Source of the DNA: Flavobacterium crocinum
Lineage (GTDB): Bacteria > Bacteroidota > Bacteroidia > Flavobacteriales > Flavobacteriaceae
Assembly: GCF_003122385.1 (NCBI RefSeq)
Contig: NZ_CP029255.1
Location: 1,178,001-1,242,000, forward strand
Direction: 5' to 3'
DNA length: 64,000 bases
Positions 50,995 to 60,274 of this stretch are shown in pieces. The translations under genes and the position numbers were made by a program. The notes beneath the pieces were generated by a model. The model was not told the origin of the DNA. It saw nothing but the letters and a program-made list of their open reading frames with translations, and did no database searches. Position 1 is the first letter of the stretch. Each line of letters starts with the position of its first letter.

Positions 50995-51684
50995 TTATAA
51001 ATTAAGTGCAAAGTTATTTTGCAGTTTTTCTTCGTATTTCTCTTTATTAAAAGTATATAAATAAGAACCTTTTCGGGAAGACTGCATGTCTTTTTCGTCT
51101 AGTTTATTTAAAATATCAAGCGAATTGATTTTACTGATGAAATTTCGCTTGTCCAATTCTTTGCTCAAAATAGCTTCATACAATTCTAAAAGCTGACGCA
51201 TCGTGAATTTTTCAGGAAGCAATTCAAAGCCGATTGGTTTTACAGACGTTTTATAGCGAAGTCTCTTAATAGCATTTTGAACCATTTCGTTGTGGTCAAA
51301 AATCAAGTTTGGCGCATCGTTAATCGGGAACCATTCTGCATGGTAATTCTGAATCAGTTCGGCATTATGGTTTTCGATATTAATTAAAGCAAAATAAGAA
51401 ACCGAAACGGTTCTTTCTACAGGATCACGGTCGATTTCGCTATAGGCATACAATTGCTCCATATAAATATCGTTCAGACCTGTGTAGGTATTTAAGATTC
51501 TGGTAGCCGCGGCATCTAAAACTTCGTCGCGTTTTAAGAAACCTCCAATCAGGGACCATTTACCTTTTTCGGGCTCAAAATCTCTTTGGATCAAAAGGAT
51601 TTTCAAACCTTCATTATCAAATCCAAAAATGATGCAGTCTACTGCCAGTAACACTTTATCGGCAGAACTATAGCTGTTTAACAT
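50995..51684 (-). CDS. araR: Nudix-fold transcriptional regulator, AraR type
   Basis: 229 residues: N-terminal Nudix fold and a C-terminal winged-helix part (FTMRQLLELYEAILSKELDKRNFISKINSL). The Nudix box (about 48-70, GFLKRDEVLDAAATRILNTYTGL) has lost the catalytic pair: the REUxEE region reads RILNTY, so hydrolysis is not expected. Bacteroides AraR, a Nudix-type repressor of arabinose genes, has this build. Adjacent arabinose genes and the shared motif at 51739, 52125 and 56044 support the assignment. Known AraR responds to L-arabinose. Confidence 0.85.
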   Translation of the reverse strand: MLNSYSSADKVLLAVDCIIFGFDNEGLKILLIQRDFEPEKGKWSLIGGFLKRDEVLDAAATRILNTYTGLNDIYMEQLYAYSEIDRDPVERTVSVSYFALINIENHNAELIQNYHAEWFPINDAPNLIFDHNEMVQNAIKRLRYKTSVKPIGFELLPEKFTMRQLLELYEAILSKELDKRNFISKINSLDILNKLDEKDMQSSRKGSYLYTFNKEKYEEKLQNNFALNL

Positions 51685-51738
51685 ATATAATTAATTTGGA
51701 TTGTAAATATATGAACTTCTTAAAACGTTTCATAATTT

Positions 51739-51761
51739 ATTAATGTTGTTTTTACACTTAT
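51739..51761. promoter_or_regulatory. Candidate AraR operator before araR
   Basis: TGT-N7-ACACTTAT at 51744-51761, with a left half ATTAATGT that makes it an imperfect palindrome. It is 55-77 bases before the araR ATG (minus strand), so autoregulation is likely. Confidence 0.6.
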
Positions 51762-52124
51762 GTTAAAAATGTTGCAAAAAGAAGTTTTGTTATTGATTTT
51801 AAGTAATGAAAAAAGAACATTTTTTTCAGAATTCTTCCTCATTTTCTATCAAAATTACGAGCCAAAGGTAGAAACATTTTTAAAAGAGAATAAATTTGAG
51901 GATCATTATTTCATGCTCAGAATTCAAATAAATTTTAGCTGTTGTTACAAAACCTAGAGAAATCAAGGTTTTTGTAAGTTTTTCAAGTTTCTTAACTTTT
52001 TGTAAATCTTGTAACAGCCCTTTGTTTATGCCCGTTTTTTGAATTTCAGTTGATAAATCTGCTTTTTGCAACCAGTTGTTTTGGGAATTTAATTTTTTTA
52101 CCTGACTTTTTTTTATTTAAATTT

Positions 52125-52147
52125 ACAAATGTCAAACAGACACTTAT
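52125..52147. promoter_or_regulatory. Candidate AraR operator before the GH51 gene
   Basis: TGTCAAACAGACACTTAT at 52130-52147, matching the TGT-N7-ACACTTAT motif exactly, left half ACAAATGT. It is 78 bases before the ATG of the arabinofuranosidase gene. Confidence 0.6.
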
Positions 52148-52224
52148 TAATCTAAACAAACCAAAATCCTGAAGAAATATGAAACCACCATATTTATTTT
52201 AGGTTCCAAAAAACCACAAAATCT

Positions 52225-53769
52225 ATGAAAAAACCATTTTTACTGCTGTTTGCAGCCTTGTGTCTGCAATCAGTAAGTGCCCAAAAAGAATCCGTAACCA
52301 TTACGATAAAAAATGACGCTTCGGCACCGACTATTAATAAAAATATCTATGGTCATTTTGCTGAACATTTAGGGCATTGTATTTACGGAGGATTTTTTGT
52401 TGGAGACACTTCAAAAATTCCAAATACAAATGGAGTTCGAAATGACATTATCCAGGCATTAAAAGATTTAAAAATTCCGAATTTAAGATGGCCGGGCGGT
52501 TGCTTCGCGGATACTTATCACTGGAAAGATGGAATTGGACCAAAAGAACAGCGTCCGACAATTGTAAACCAATGGTGGGGAGGTGTTACAGAAGACAATA
52601 GTTTTGGAACGCATGATTTTTTAAATATGTGTGAACTATTAGGAGCTGAACCGTATTTATCAGGAAATGTAGGAAGCGGAACAGTTCAGGAACTAGCAGA
52701 CTGGGTTCAGTATACCAATTTTGGAGGTAAAAGTCCAATGAGTGATTTGCGTAGAAAAAATGGAAGAACAGAGCCTTGGAAAGTAAAATATTGGGGAATT
52801 GGAAATGAAGCATGGGGTTGCGGAGGAAATATGACTGCCGACTATTATGCTAATGAATATCGCAAATTTGCCACTTTCATGTCAGATTGGAGCAATTCGG
52901 GAGGTATTACAAGAATTGCTTCCGGCTCTAATAGTTCAGATTATAACTGGACAGAAGTTTTAATGAAAAATATTCCACGAAATATGCTCGGCGGATTAGG
53001 TGTTCATCATTATGCTGTAATCAATTGGGACAAAAAAGGTTCTGATGTTGATTTCAGCGAAAAGCAATATTTCGAAACCATGCAGTCTGCTTTAAAAATG
53101 GAAGAATTGGTTACCAAACACGCGGCTATTATGGATAAATACGATCCGGAGAAAAAAGTGGCGATGATTGTAGACGAATGGGGAGGATGGTACGAAGTGC
53201 AGAAAGGGACAAATCCGGGTTTCCTATATCAGCAGAATACTATGAGAGATGCTGTTTTAGCCGGAGCAACATTAAATATATTCAATAATCACGCAGATCG
53301 TGTTCGTATGGCCAATTTGGCGCAGTGTGTGAATGTGCTTCAGGCGGTAATCCTGACTGATAAAGCCAAAATGATTACTACACCAACCTATCATGTCATG
53401 AAAATGTACAGCGTGCATCAGGATGCTAAATTACTTCCGATAGATTTTAAATCACCATCATATACTTTCGACGGACAAACAATTCCGGCGGTTTCGGCTT
53501 CTGTATCAAAAGATCAAAGCGGTTCGGTTCATATTTCTTTGGTGAATGTTGATGCGGTAAATAAGAATAAAATCGAAATTGATGTAAAAGACTTAGGCGT
53601 AAAAAACTTTACGGGAAATATCATTACAGCTTCAAAACTGCAAGACTATAATTCTTTCGAAAACCCAAACAAAATTATTCCTGTTGCTTTTAAAGGTTTT
53701 GAAAACAAAAAAGGAAAATTGGAAATCACATTGCCGCCTTTCTCTGTTTTGGTTTTGGAAGGAAAATAA
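52225..53769 (+). CDS. Alpha-L-arabinofuranosidase, GH51 family, exported
   Basis: 514 residues with a signal peptide (MKKPFLLLFAALCLQSVSAQ). GH51 motifs: NIYGHFAEHLGHCIYGGFFVG, LRWPGGCFADTYHW, YWGIGNEAWGCGG (acid/base Glu195) and AMIVDEWGGWYEV (nucleophile Glu318). The C-terminal 120 residues form the usual beta domain. It removes alpha-L-arabinofuranosyl side chains from arabinans or arabinoxylans outside the cytoplasm. The next gene, nine bases on, is a GH127 enzyme, so the two form an operon for arabinan or arabinogalactan decoration. Confidence 0.94.
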   Translation: MKKPFLLLFAALCLQSVSAQKESVTITIKNDASAPTINKNIYGHFAEHLGHCIYGGFFVGDTSKIPNTNGVRNDIIQALKDLKIPNLRWPGGCFADTYHWKDGIGPKEQRPTIVNQWWGGVTEDNSFGTHDFLNMCELLGAEPYLSGNVGSGTVQELADWVQYTNFGGKSPMSDLRRKNGRTEPWKVKYWGIGNEAWGCGGNMTADYYANEYRKFATFMSDWSNSGGITRIASGSNSSDYNWTEVLMKNIPRNMLGGLGVHHYAVINWDKKGSDVDFSEKQYFETMQSALKMEELVTKHAAIMDKYDPEKKVAMIVDEWGGWYEVQKGTNPGFLYQQNTMRDAVLAGATLNIFNNHADRVRMANLAQCVNVLQAVILTDKAKMITTPTYHVMKMYSVHQDAKLLPIDFKSPSYTFDGQTIPAVSASVSKDQSGSVHISLVNVDAVNKNKIEIDVKDLGVKNFTGNIITASKLQDYNSFENPNKIIPVAFKGFENKKGKLEITLPPFSVLVLEGK

Positions 53770-53778
53770 TGTAGCATC

Positions 53779-55764
53779 ATGAAAAAATACCATTATTCTT
53801 TATTAAGTATTTGTCTGGCGCTTTTGATATTGGTTTCCTGTAAAGAAACCAAAAATCAGGCTGTGCAAAGTGATAAAACTTCTGTTTTAAAAGCAGGATA
53901 TCAAATAGAACCAGTAAATATTCAAAATGTAAAGTTGACCGATTCGTTTTGGCTTCCTATTATAAAAAGAGTGCAGGAAATCACGATTGAATATGCCATC
54001 AAAAAATGTGATGAAGAAGGTCGCTTTGAGAACTTTTTAATTGCAGGAAAACAAAAAACAGGAAAAGTGAGAGGCGATATGCCTTTTGATGATACCGATG
54101 TTTATAAGATTATCGAAGGTGCTTCGAATACTTTAATCAGTGCACCAAATCCTAAACTGGAAAGAGTTCTGGATTCGATGATTGCCATTGTAAAAATTGG
54201 TCAGGAACCAGATGGGTATATTACAACCTGGAGAACCATAAATCCGGCGAAACCGCCTGCAAGCTGGGTTCCTGTAATTGAAGGGAAACGTTGGGAATCA
54301 TTGCAAATTAGCCATGAATTGTACAATCCCGGACATTTAATTGAAGCGGCAATTGTGCATTATGAAGCAACAGGAAAAACTAATTTTCTTGAAATCGCCA
54401 TAAAAGCCGCTGATATGCTCGTTCGTACTTTTGGAGATAATCCGGGACAGGTAAAAGGCGTTCCGGGGCATCAGATTGTGGAAACAGGATTATTGAAATT
54501 GTACCAGATTACAGGAAAAGAAGATTATCTGAAACTGGCAAAATATTATCTTGACAATCGCGGAAATCCAAACAATCACAAATTGTATGGAGAATATGCT
54601 CAGGATCACATGCCGGTAGTGGAGCAAAAAGAAGTTGTCGGACATGCCGTAAGAGCAGTTTATATGTATGCAGGAATGACGGATATTGCGGCTTTGACAA
54701 AAGATAAAGCGTATGAAAACGCTGTAAATACTTTGTGGGACAACATGGTAAACAAGAAAATGTATATTACTGGCGGCATTGGATCGAGACATGACGGTGA
54801 AGCTTTTGGAGAAAATTATGAACTGCCAAACTTAACGGCTTATAACGAAACTTGTGCGGCAATTGGCGATGTATATTGGAATCACAGATTGCATAATTTG
54901 TACGGAGCGTCCATGTATTTTGATGTTATCGAAAGAACGATGTACAACGGATTAATTTCGGGAATTTCGCTTGACGGAAAACAATTTTTCTATCCAAATG
55001 CTTTAGAAGCAGACGGTGTTTACAAGTCAAATCGCGGTTCTTGTACAAGACAAAGCTGGTTTGACTGTTCTTGCTGTCCAACCAATCTGATTCGTTTTAT
55101 TCCCTCAATTCCGGGATTGATTTATTCCAAAACAAATGATGTTTTGTATGTCAATTTATATGCATCAAACAATGCTTCTTTCCAATTAGGAAAAACAGAT
55201 TTACAGATTTCACAACAGACTTCTTATCCTTGGAACGGTAAAATTGCTATTTCGGTAAACCCTAAAAAAGAAAGTCAGTTTACAATTAAACTACGCGTTC
55301 CGGGCTGGGCAAGAAATGAAGTTTTGCCAGGAGATTTATACAGTTATAAAAAGGCTTCTGTTCAAAAGGCGACTGTTAGTTTAAATGGAGAAACTTTAGC
55401 AATTCAGCCGGAAAATGGTTATTTCAGCATTACGAGAAAATGGAAAAAAGGAGATAAAATCAATTTAGATCTTCCGATGGAAGTTCAGGAAGTGCAGACC
55501 AGTTCTAAAGTAGCAACAAATAAAAACAAAGTTTCTCTGGAATATGGTCCAATCGTTTATGCTGTTGAAGAAGTTGATAACAAAAACAAGTTCGATAAGA
55601 TTAATATAAGCGCTTCGGATACTTTCAAAGTAAAAAAAGAAGCTGATTTATTGCAGGGAGTGAATGTGATTGAAAATTCAAAATTCAAAGCAATTCCATA
55701 TTATTCCTGGTCAAACCGAGGAGTTGGAAAAATGAAAGTTTGGTTAGATTATAAGAATCAGTAA
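53779..55764 (+). CDS. Beta-L-arabinofuranosidase, GH127 family, lipoprotein
   Basis: 661 residues starting with a lipoprotein box (LILVSCKETK, Cys21). GH127 active-site residues align in order: Glu357 and Cys359 in YNETCAAIG, and Cys432-Cys433 in WFDCSCCPTN; in the known enzyme HypBA1 the last pair contains the Cys nucleophile and zinc ligands. It cleaves beta-L-arabinofuranosyl bonds, as in hydroxyproline-linked or side-chain arabinans. Predicted to sit on the periplasmic or surface face as a lipoprotein. Confidence 0.92.
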   Translation: MKKYHYSLLSICLALLILVSCKETKNQAVQSDKTSVLKAGYQIEPVNIQNVKLTDSFWLPIIKRVQEITIEYAIKKCDEEGRFENFLIAGKQKTGKVRGDMPFDDTDVYKIIEGASNTLISAPNPKLERVLDSMIAIVKIGQEPDGYITTWRTINPAKPPASWVPVIEGKRWESLQISHELYNPGHLIEAAIVHYEATGKTNFLEIAIKAADMLVRTFGDNPGQVKGVPGHQIVETGLLKLYQITGKEDYLKLAKYYLDNRGNPNNHKLYGEYAQDHMPVVEQKEVVGHAVRAVYMYAGMTDIAALTKDKAYENAVNTLWDNMVNKKMYITGGIGSRHDGEAFGENYELPNLTAYNETCAAIGDVYWNHRLHNLYGASMYFDVIERTMYNGLISGISLDGKQFFYPNALEADGVYKSNRGSCTRQSWFDCSCCPTNLIRFIPSIPGLIYSKTNDVLYVNLYASNNASFQLGKTDLQISQQTSYPWNGKIAISVNPKKESQFTIKLRVPGWARNEVLPGDLYSYKKASVQKATVSLNGETLAIQPENGYFSITRKWKKGDKINLDLPMEVQEVQTSSKVATNKNKVSLEYGPIVYAVEEVDNKNKFDKINISASDTFKVKKEADLLQGVNVIENSKFKAIPYYSWSNRGVGKMKVWLDYKNQ

Positions 55765-56112
55765 AAGTTCCAAAGGAACAGATTTCAAATAAGCCAGAGA
55801 TTTCACAGATTAAAAGGATTAAAAAAAATCCATTTGAATCTTTTTAATCTGTGGCAAAAAATTAAAAATCAACTTTAATAAAATAAAATTCGGTAAGATT
55901 TTAAAGTGCGTTTTGATAACGATTTAAAGATTAAGTTGAAGTAATTTCAGTATAATAAATGTATTGTTAACATTTGTTTTTTGAATGAAAGCTAAAATGC
56001 TGTTTTAATGCATTTATAGCAAAAATGAATTATGAAATTTAAGTTAAGTGTTTTTTGTACACTTATAAAATAATTATCTCTATATTTGTCAATATTTTAA
56101 AAAAGAAATAGA
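55765..56112. other. 348-base intergenic region before araB
   Basis: Holds a GCCACAGATT-family hairpin (arms 55804-55820 and 55837-55853, one mismatch), probably the end of the glycosidase transcript, and the araB promoter with candidate AraR site. No gene is seen. Confidence 0.7.
56044..56088 (+). promoter_or_regulatory. araB promoter with candidate AraR operator
   Basis: The best operator copy: TTAAGTGT (56044-56051), a 7-base spacer, then ACACTTAT (56059-56066), a 7-of-8 palindrome. A -33-like TTTG (56054-56057) is inside it and TATATTTG (56081-56088), a perfect -7, follows after 23 bases. Bound AraR would cover the -33 region, as expected for repression. Confidence 0.7.
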
Positions 56113-57804
56113 ATGAAAAATTATGTAATAGGATTGGACTACGGAACAGATTCTGTTCGCGCGGTGCTGATAGACGCTGAAAATGGACAGGAGTTGGCAT
56201 CCAATGTTTCTCATTACAAAAGATGGAAAAACAAGCAATATTGTGACGCCTCTATAAATCAGTTTCGCCAGCATCCTTTGGATCATATCGAAGGTTTGGA
56301 AATTACAATTCAAAATGTAGTTAAAGAAAGTAAAGTTGATCCTTCATTAGTAAAAGGAATTTGTATTGATACTACCGGATCTTCTCCGGTTCCAGTTACA
56401 AAAGACGGAACGCCATTAGCATTGACAAAAGGTTTTGAAGAAAACCCAAATGCGATGATGGTTTTATGGAAAGACCATACTTCAATAAATGAAGCAAACG
56501 AAATCAATGAACTGGCAGTAAGCTGGGGCGGAGAAGACGTAACAAAATACGTTGGGGGAATTTATTCTTCGGAATGGTTTTGGGCAAAAATCCTTCACAT
56601 TGCAAGAGAAGACGAAGCGGTTCGAAATGCAGCACACACCTGGATGGAGCACTGCGATTTAATGACGTATTTGTTAATTGAAGATAAAGATTTAAAAACG
56701 TTCAAAAGAAGCCGTTGTGCAGCAGGACATAAAGCCATGTGGCACACAGACTGGAACGGATTACCGCCAGTTGAGTTCTTAGAAAAATTACATCCCTATT
56801 TAGCACAGCTTCGTGGAAATTTATACGATGAAACGTATACATCAGATTTAGTTGCCGGAAAACTAAGCAAAGAATGGGCAGACCGTTTAGGACTTTCGAC
56901 TGAAACAGTTGTAGCTGTTGGAACTTTCGATGCGCATTCTGGAGCGGTTGGAGCTAAAATCGAAGAGAATGCTTTAGTTCGTGTTATGGGAACTTCAACT
57001 TGTGATATTCTGGTTGGTTCTTATGATGAAGTGGGAACAAAAACCGTTCGTGGAATTTGCGGACAAGTTGATGGTTCTGTAATTCCAGGCTTTATTGGTC
57101 TTGAAGCAGGACAATCTGCTTTTGGCGATTTATTGGCTTGGTACAAAGAACTTTTAATGTGGCCGACAGAGCATTTATTACAAACTTCTTCTGTTTTAAA
57201 TGATGCTCAAAAAGAACAGTTAAGAGAAGAATTCAGCGATAAATTAATCGTGGAATTAACGAAAGAAGCGGAGAAAATCCCTGTTTCAGAAAGTCTTCCA
57301 ATTGCTTTAGACTGGATCAACGGACGTAGAACTCCAGACGCAAACCAAGAATTAAAAAGTGCGATTTCAAATCTTTCTTTAGGAACAAAAGCGCCACATA
57401 TTTTCAAAGCTTTAGTAAATGCAATCTGTTTTGGAGCTAAGAAAATTGTAGACCGTTTTGAAGAAGAAGGCGTAAAAATTGACAGCGTTATCGGTATCGG
57501 TGGTGTTGCTCGTAAATCTCCTTTCATTATGCAGACTTTGGCTAACGTTTTAAACAAGCCAATTAAAATTGCAGCTTCAGACCAGACTCCTGCTTTAGGA
57601 GCGGCAATTTACGCAGCCGTTGCAGCCGGAATTTATCCAAACGTAATCGAAGCAAGCCAAAAAATCGGAAGTGATTTTGATGGAGAATATTTCCCTCAGA
57701 CAGACAAAGTTGAAGCCTATCATAAACTGCTTTTAGGGTACGAAAAATTAAGTGCTTTTGCAGATCCAAACTTAAAAATATCGCAACATGAGCTCTCTTT
57801 ATAA
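56113..57804 (+). CDS. araB: Ribulokinase
   Basis: 563 residues, the AraB length, of the FGGY sugar kinase fold: GLDYGTDSVRAVLIDAENG at the N-terminus, GICIDTTGSSPVPV, FDAHSGAVGAKI, RVMGTSTCDILVG and the C-terminal GIGGVARKSPFIMQTLANVLNKPI ATP loop. It phosphorylates L-ribulose. It overlaps araD by 17 bases, so translation of the two is coupled. Confidence 0.96.
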   Translation: MKNYVIGLDYGTDSVRAVLIDAENGQELASNVSHYKRWKNKQYCDASINQFRQHPLDHIEGLEITIQNVVKESKVDPSLVKGICIDTTGSSPVPVTKDGTPLALTKGFEENPNAMMVLWKDHTSINEANEINELAVSWGGEDVTKYVGGIYSSEWFWAKILHIAREDEAVRNAAHTWMEHCDLMTYLLIEDKDLKTFKRSRCAAGHKAMWHTDWNGLPPVEFLEKLHPYLAQLRGNLYDETYTSDLVAGKLSKEWADRLGLSTETVVAVGTFDAHSGAVGAKIEENALVRVMGTSTCDILVGSYDEVGTKTVRGICGQVDGSVIPGFIGLEAGQSAFGDLLAWYKELLMWPTEHLLQTSSVLNDAQKEQLREEFSDKLIVELTKEAEKIPVSESLPIALDWINGRRTPDANQELKSAISNLSLGTKAPHIFKALVNAICFGAKKIVDRFEEEGVKIDSVIGIGGVARKSPFIMQTLANVLNKPIKIAASDQTPALGAAIYAAVAAGIYPNVIEASQKIGSDFDGEYFPQTDKVEAYHKLLLGYEKLSAFADPNLKISQHELSL

Positions 57805-58489
57805 AGATTTAAAACAAGAATGTTACGAAGCCAATATGCAGTTAAATGCATTGAATTTGGTGGTATACACTTTTGGAAATGTAAGTGCTGTGGACCGCAA
57901 AAATGGTGTTTTTGCCATTAAACCAAGTGGTGTTCCTTACGAAGATTTAAAACCGGAAGATATCGTAATTGTCGATTTTGATAATAACGTGATCGAAGGA
58001 ACAATGCGTCCGTCGTCTGACACCAAAACGCATGCTTATTTATACAAACATTGGCCAAATATTGGAGGTGTTGCACATACGCACGCAACCTATTCTGTGG
58101 CTTGGGCGCAATCTCAATTGGATATTCCAATTTTTGGAACTACACATGCCGATCATTTAACGGCTGATATTCCGTGCGCACCGCCAATGGCAGATTCTCT
58201 TATCGAAGGAAACTACGAACACAATACCGGAATTCAGATTTTGGATTGTTTCAAAGAAAAAAATCTTTCTTATGAAGAAGTGGAAATGATTTTGATTGGA
58301 AATCACGGGCCATTTGCATGGGGGAAAAATGCTGCAAAAGCAGTTTACAATAGTAAAGTTTTAGAAGTTGTAGCAGAAATGGCGTACCTGACTTTACAAA
58401 TCAACCCAAATGCACCAAGATTAAAAGATTCATTAATAAAAAAACATTACAACCGTAAACACGGAAAAGATTCGTATTACGGACAATAA
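57788..58489 (+). CDS. araD: L-ribulose-5-phosphate 4-epimerase
   Basis: 233 residues with the class II aldolase-like zinc motif: VAHTHATYSVAWAQ (two His), FGTTHADHLTADIPC and the third His in LIGNHGPFAWGKNA. It converts L-ribulose-5-phosphate to D-xylulose-5-phosphate, feeding the pentose phosphate pathway. Starts inside the araB end. Confidence 0.96.
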   Translation: MSSLYKDLKQECYEANMQLNALNLVVYTFGNVSAVDRKNGVFAIKPSGVPYEDLKPEDIVIVDFDNNVIEGTMRPSSDTKTHAYLYKHWPNIGGVAHTHATYSVAWAQSQLDIPIFGTTHADHLTADIPCAPPMADSLIEGNYEHNTGIQILDCFKEKNLSYEEVEMILIGNHGPFAWGKNAAKAVYNSKVLEVVAEMAYLTLQINPNAPRLKDSLIKKHYNRKHGKDSYYGQ

Positions 58490-58498
58490 TGATTTTAG

Positions 58499-58548
58499 AT
58501 TTTAGAGTGTAGATTTTAGAGTGTAGATTTTAGAGTGTAGATTTTAGA
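58499..58548. repeat. Tandem 14-bp repeat between araD and araA
   Basis: ATTTTAGAGTGTAG is repeated exactly at 58499-58512, 58513-58526 and 58527-58540, with a partial fourth copy after. It lies nine bases after araD, and a related GATTTTAGA run is at 19674-19710. The function is unknown; copy number may vary by slippage. Confidence 0.85.
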
Positions 58549-58660
58549 TTTAGGATTGAAATCTGAAATATCACAAAACCAAAATAATAAAAATAACAAT
58601 TTGAGTTTTCAGATTCCAACCACATGAAACCTGAAACTTGAAATAAAATAAACAAAAACA

Positions 58661-60169
58661 ATGGTAGATATATCTCAAAAAGAAATTTGGTTTGTCGTAG
58701 GAAGCCAAGAATTATATGGTGAAGAAACGCTTAGAAAAGTAGCAGAACATTCGCAGATTATTGCAAAAGGATTAGACGCTTCGTCTTCGATTCCGGTAAA
58801 AGTGGTTTATAAAGATATCGTAAAATCGCCTTCGCAGATTTTAGATGTATGTTTGGCAGCAAACTCAGAGAAAAACTGTATCGGTATTATTGCCTGGATG
58901 CATACTTTCTCTCCGGCAAAAATGTGGATTGGCGGATTAAATATCCTAAAAAAACCATTATGCCATTTACATACACAATATAATGCTGAAATTCCGTGGG
59001 GATCTATCGACATGGATTTCATGAACTTAAACCAATCGGCTCACGGAGATCGTGAATTTGGTTTCATTATGTCCAGATTGCGTAAAAAACGTAAAGTTGT
59101 AGTGGGACACTGGGAAGACGAAAGAGTTCAGAAAAAATTAGGAATCTGGTCAAGAGTTGTACTTGGATGGGATGAACTTCAAAACTTAAAAGTAGCTCGT
59201 ATTGGAGACAATATGCGTGAAGTTGCCGTTACAGAAGGTGATAAAGTTGAAGCACAAATTCGTTTCGGAATGTCTGTAAACGGATATGATTCATCAGACG
59301 TTACAAAACATATTGAAAAAGTAACTGACAAAGAATTAGCTGATTTATTAGCAGTTTACGAGCAATCATACAACTTAACAGATTCTTTAAAAGAAGGCGG
59401 AGCACAAAGAAGTTCTTTGGTTGAAGCAGCAAAAATCGAATTAGGATTAAGAGCTTTCCTTGAAGAAGGAGGATTTGGCGCTTTTACAGATACATTTGAA
59501 AATCTTGGTGTTTGGAAACAATTACCAGGAATCGCAACACAAAGATTAATGGCCGACGGTTATGGTTTTGGTGGAGAAGGAGACTGGAAAACAGCTGCAA
59601 TGGTTAGAGCATTAAAAGTGATGAATATTGGTTTGGAAGGAGGAACTTCTTTCATGGAAGATTATACTTATCATTTCACACCACAAAAATCTTATGTTTT
59701 AGGATCTCACATGTTGGAAATCTGTCCATCTATTGCTGACGGAAAACCTTCTTGCGAAGTGCATCCATTAGGAATTGGAGGAAAAGAAGATCCTGCTCGT
59801 TTAGTATTCAATTCGCCTGCTGGAGATGCAATCAATGTTTCTTTGGTTGATATGGGAACTCGTTTCCGTTTGATTGTAAACGAAGTTACAGCGGTGAAAC
59901 CTATGGCAGAATTGCCAAAATTACCGGTTGCACGTGTTCTTTGGGATTGTAAACCAAACCTTGAAGTTGCAGCAACAGCATGGATTTTAGCGGGTGGAGC
60001 GCATCACACAGTTTACAGCCAATCTATTACAACAGAATTTATGGAAGATTTCGCAGATATCGCGGGAATCGAATTGTTGGTAATTGATGAAAAAACAACT
60101 GTAAGAGAGTTTAAAGATAAAATCAACGCAAACGAAGCCTATTTCCATTTGTTTCAGCACGGACTTTAA
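58661..60169 (+). CDS. araA: L-arabinose isomerase
   Basis: 502 residues, the AraA length. Motifs: [68 protein letters not shown] and [26 protein letters not shown], the last containing conserved Glu and His near the metal site. It converts L-arabinose to L-ribulose. It follows araD after 171 bases with a tandem repeat, and is on the same strand as araB-araD. Confidence 0.97.
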   Translation: MVDISQKEIWFVVGSQELYGEETLRKVAEHSQIIAKGLDASSSIPVKVVYKDIVKSPSQILDVCLAANSEKNCIGIIAWMHTFSPAKMWIGGLNILKKPLCHLHTQYNAEIPWGSIDMDFMNLNQSAHGDREFGFIMSRLRKKRKVVVGHWEDERVQKKLGIWSRVVLGWDELQNLKVARIGDNMREVAVTEGDKVEAQIRFGMSVNGYDSSDVTKHIEKVTDKELADLLAVYEQSYNLTDSLKEGGAQRSSLVEAAKIELGLRAFLEEGGFGAFTDTFENLGVWKQLPGIATQRLMADGYGFGGEGDWKTAAMVRALKVMNIGLEGGTSFMEDYTYHFTPQKSYVLGSHMLEICPSIADGKPSCEVHPLGIGGKEDPARLVFNSPAGDAINVSLVDMGTRFRLIVNEVTAVKPMAELPKLPVARVLWDCKPNLEVAATAWILAGGAHHTVYSQSITTEFMEDFADIAGIELLVIDEKTTVREFKDKINANEAYFHLFQHGL

Positions 60170-60274
60170 ATAAAGATGCTAAGATTCTGAGGCGCTAAGG
60201 TTCTAAGTTTTTTGTACTTTTAACTTTTAACATCTAACATTTTACTTTTTTTACAAACCAAAAAATTATCATTT

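Larger units (their letters stand above)
51685..52224. other. 540-base intergenic region between araR and the GH51 gene
   Basis: Contains two copies of the candidate AraR operator (51739-51761 and 52125-52147) and an imperfect hairpin TTACAAAACCT (about 51946-51956) with AGGTTTTTGTAA (about 51966-51977). A 65-codon frame at 51760-51957 has no family features and no start context, and I do not count it as a gene. Otherwise AT-rich with no recognised feature. Confidence 0.6.

Noticed and set aside
51760..51957. 65-codon plus-strand frame in the araR-GH51 gap
   Set aside because: Low-complexity Leu/Phe/Lys-rich translation, no recognisable domain, overlaps a candidate operator.
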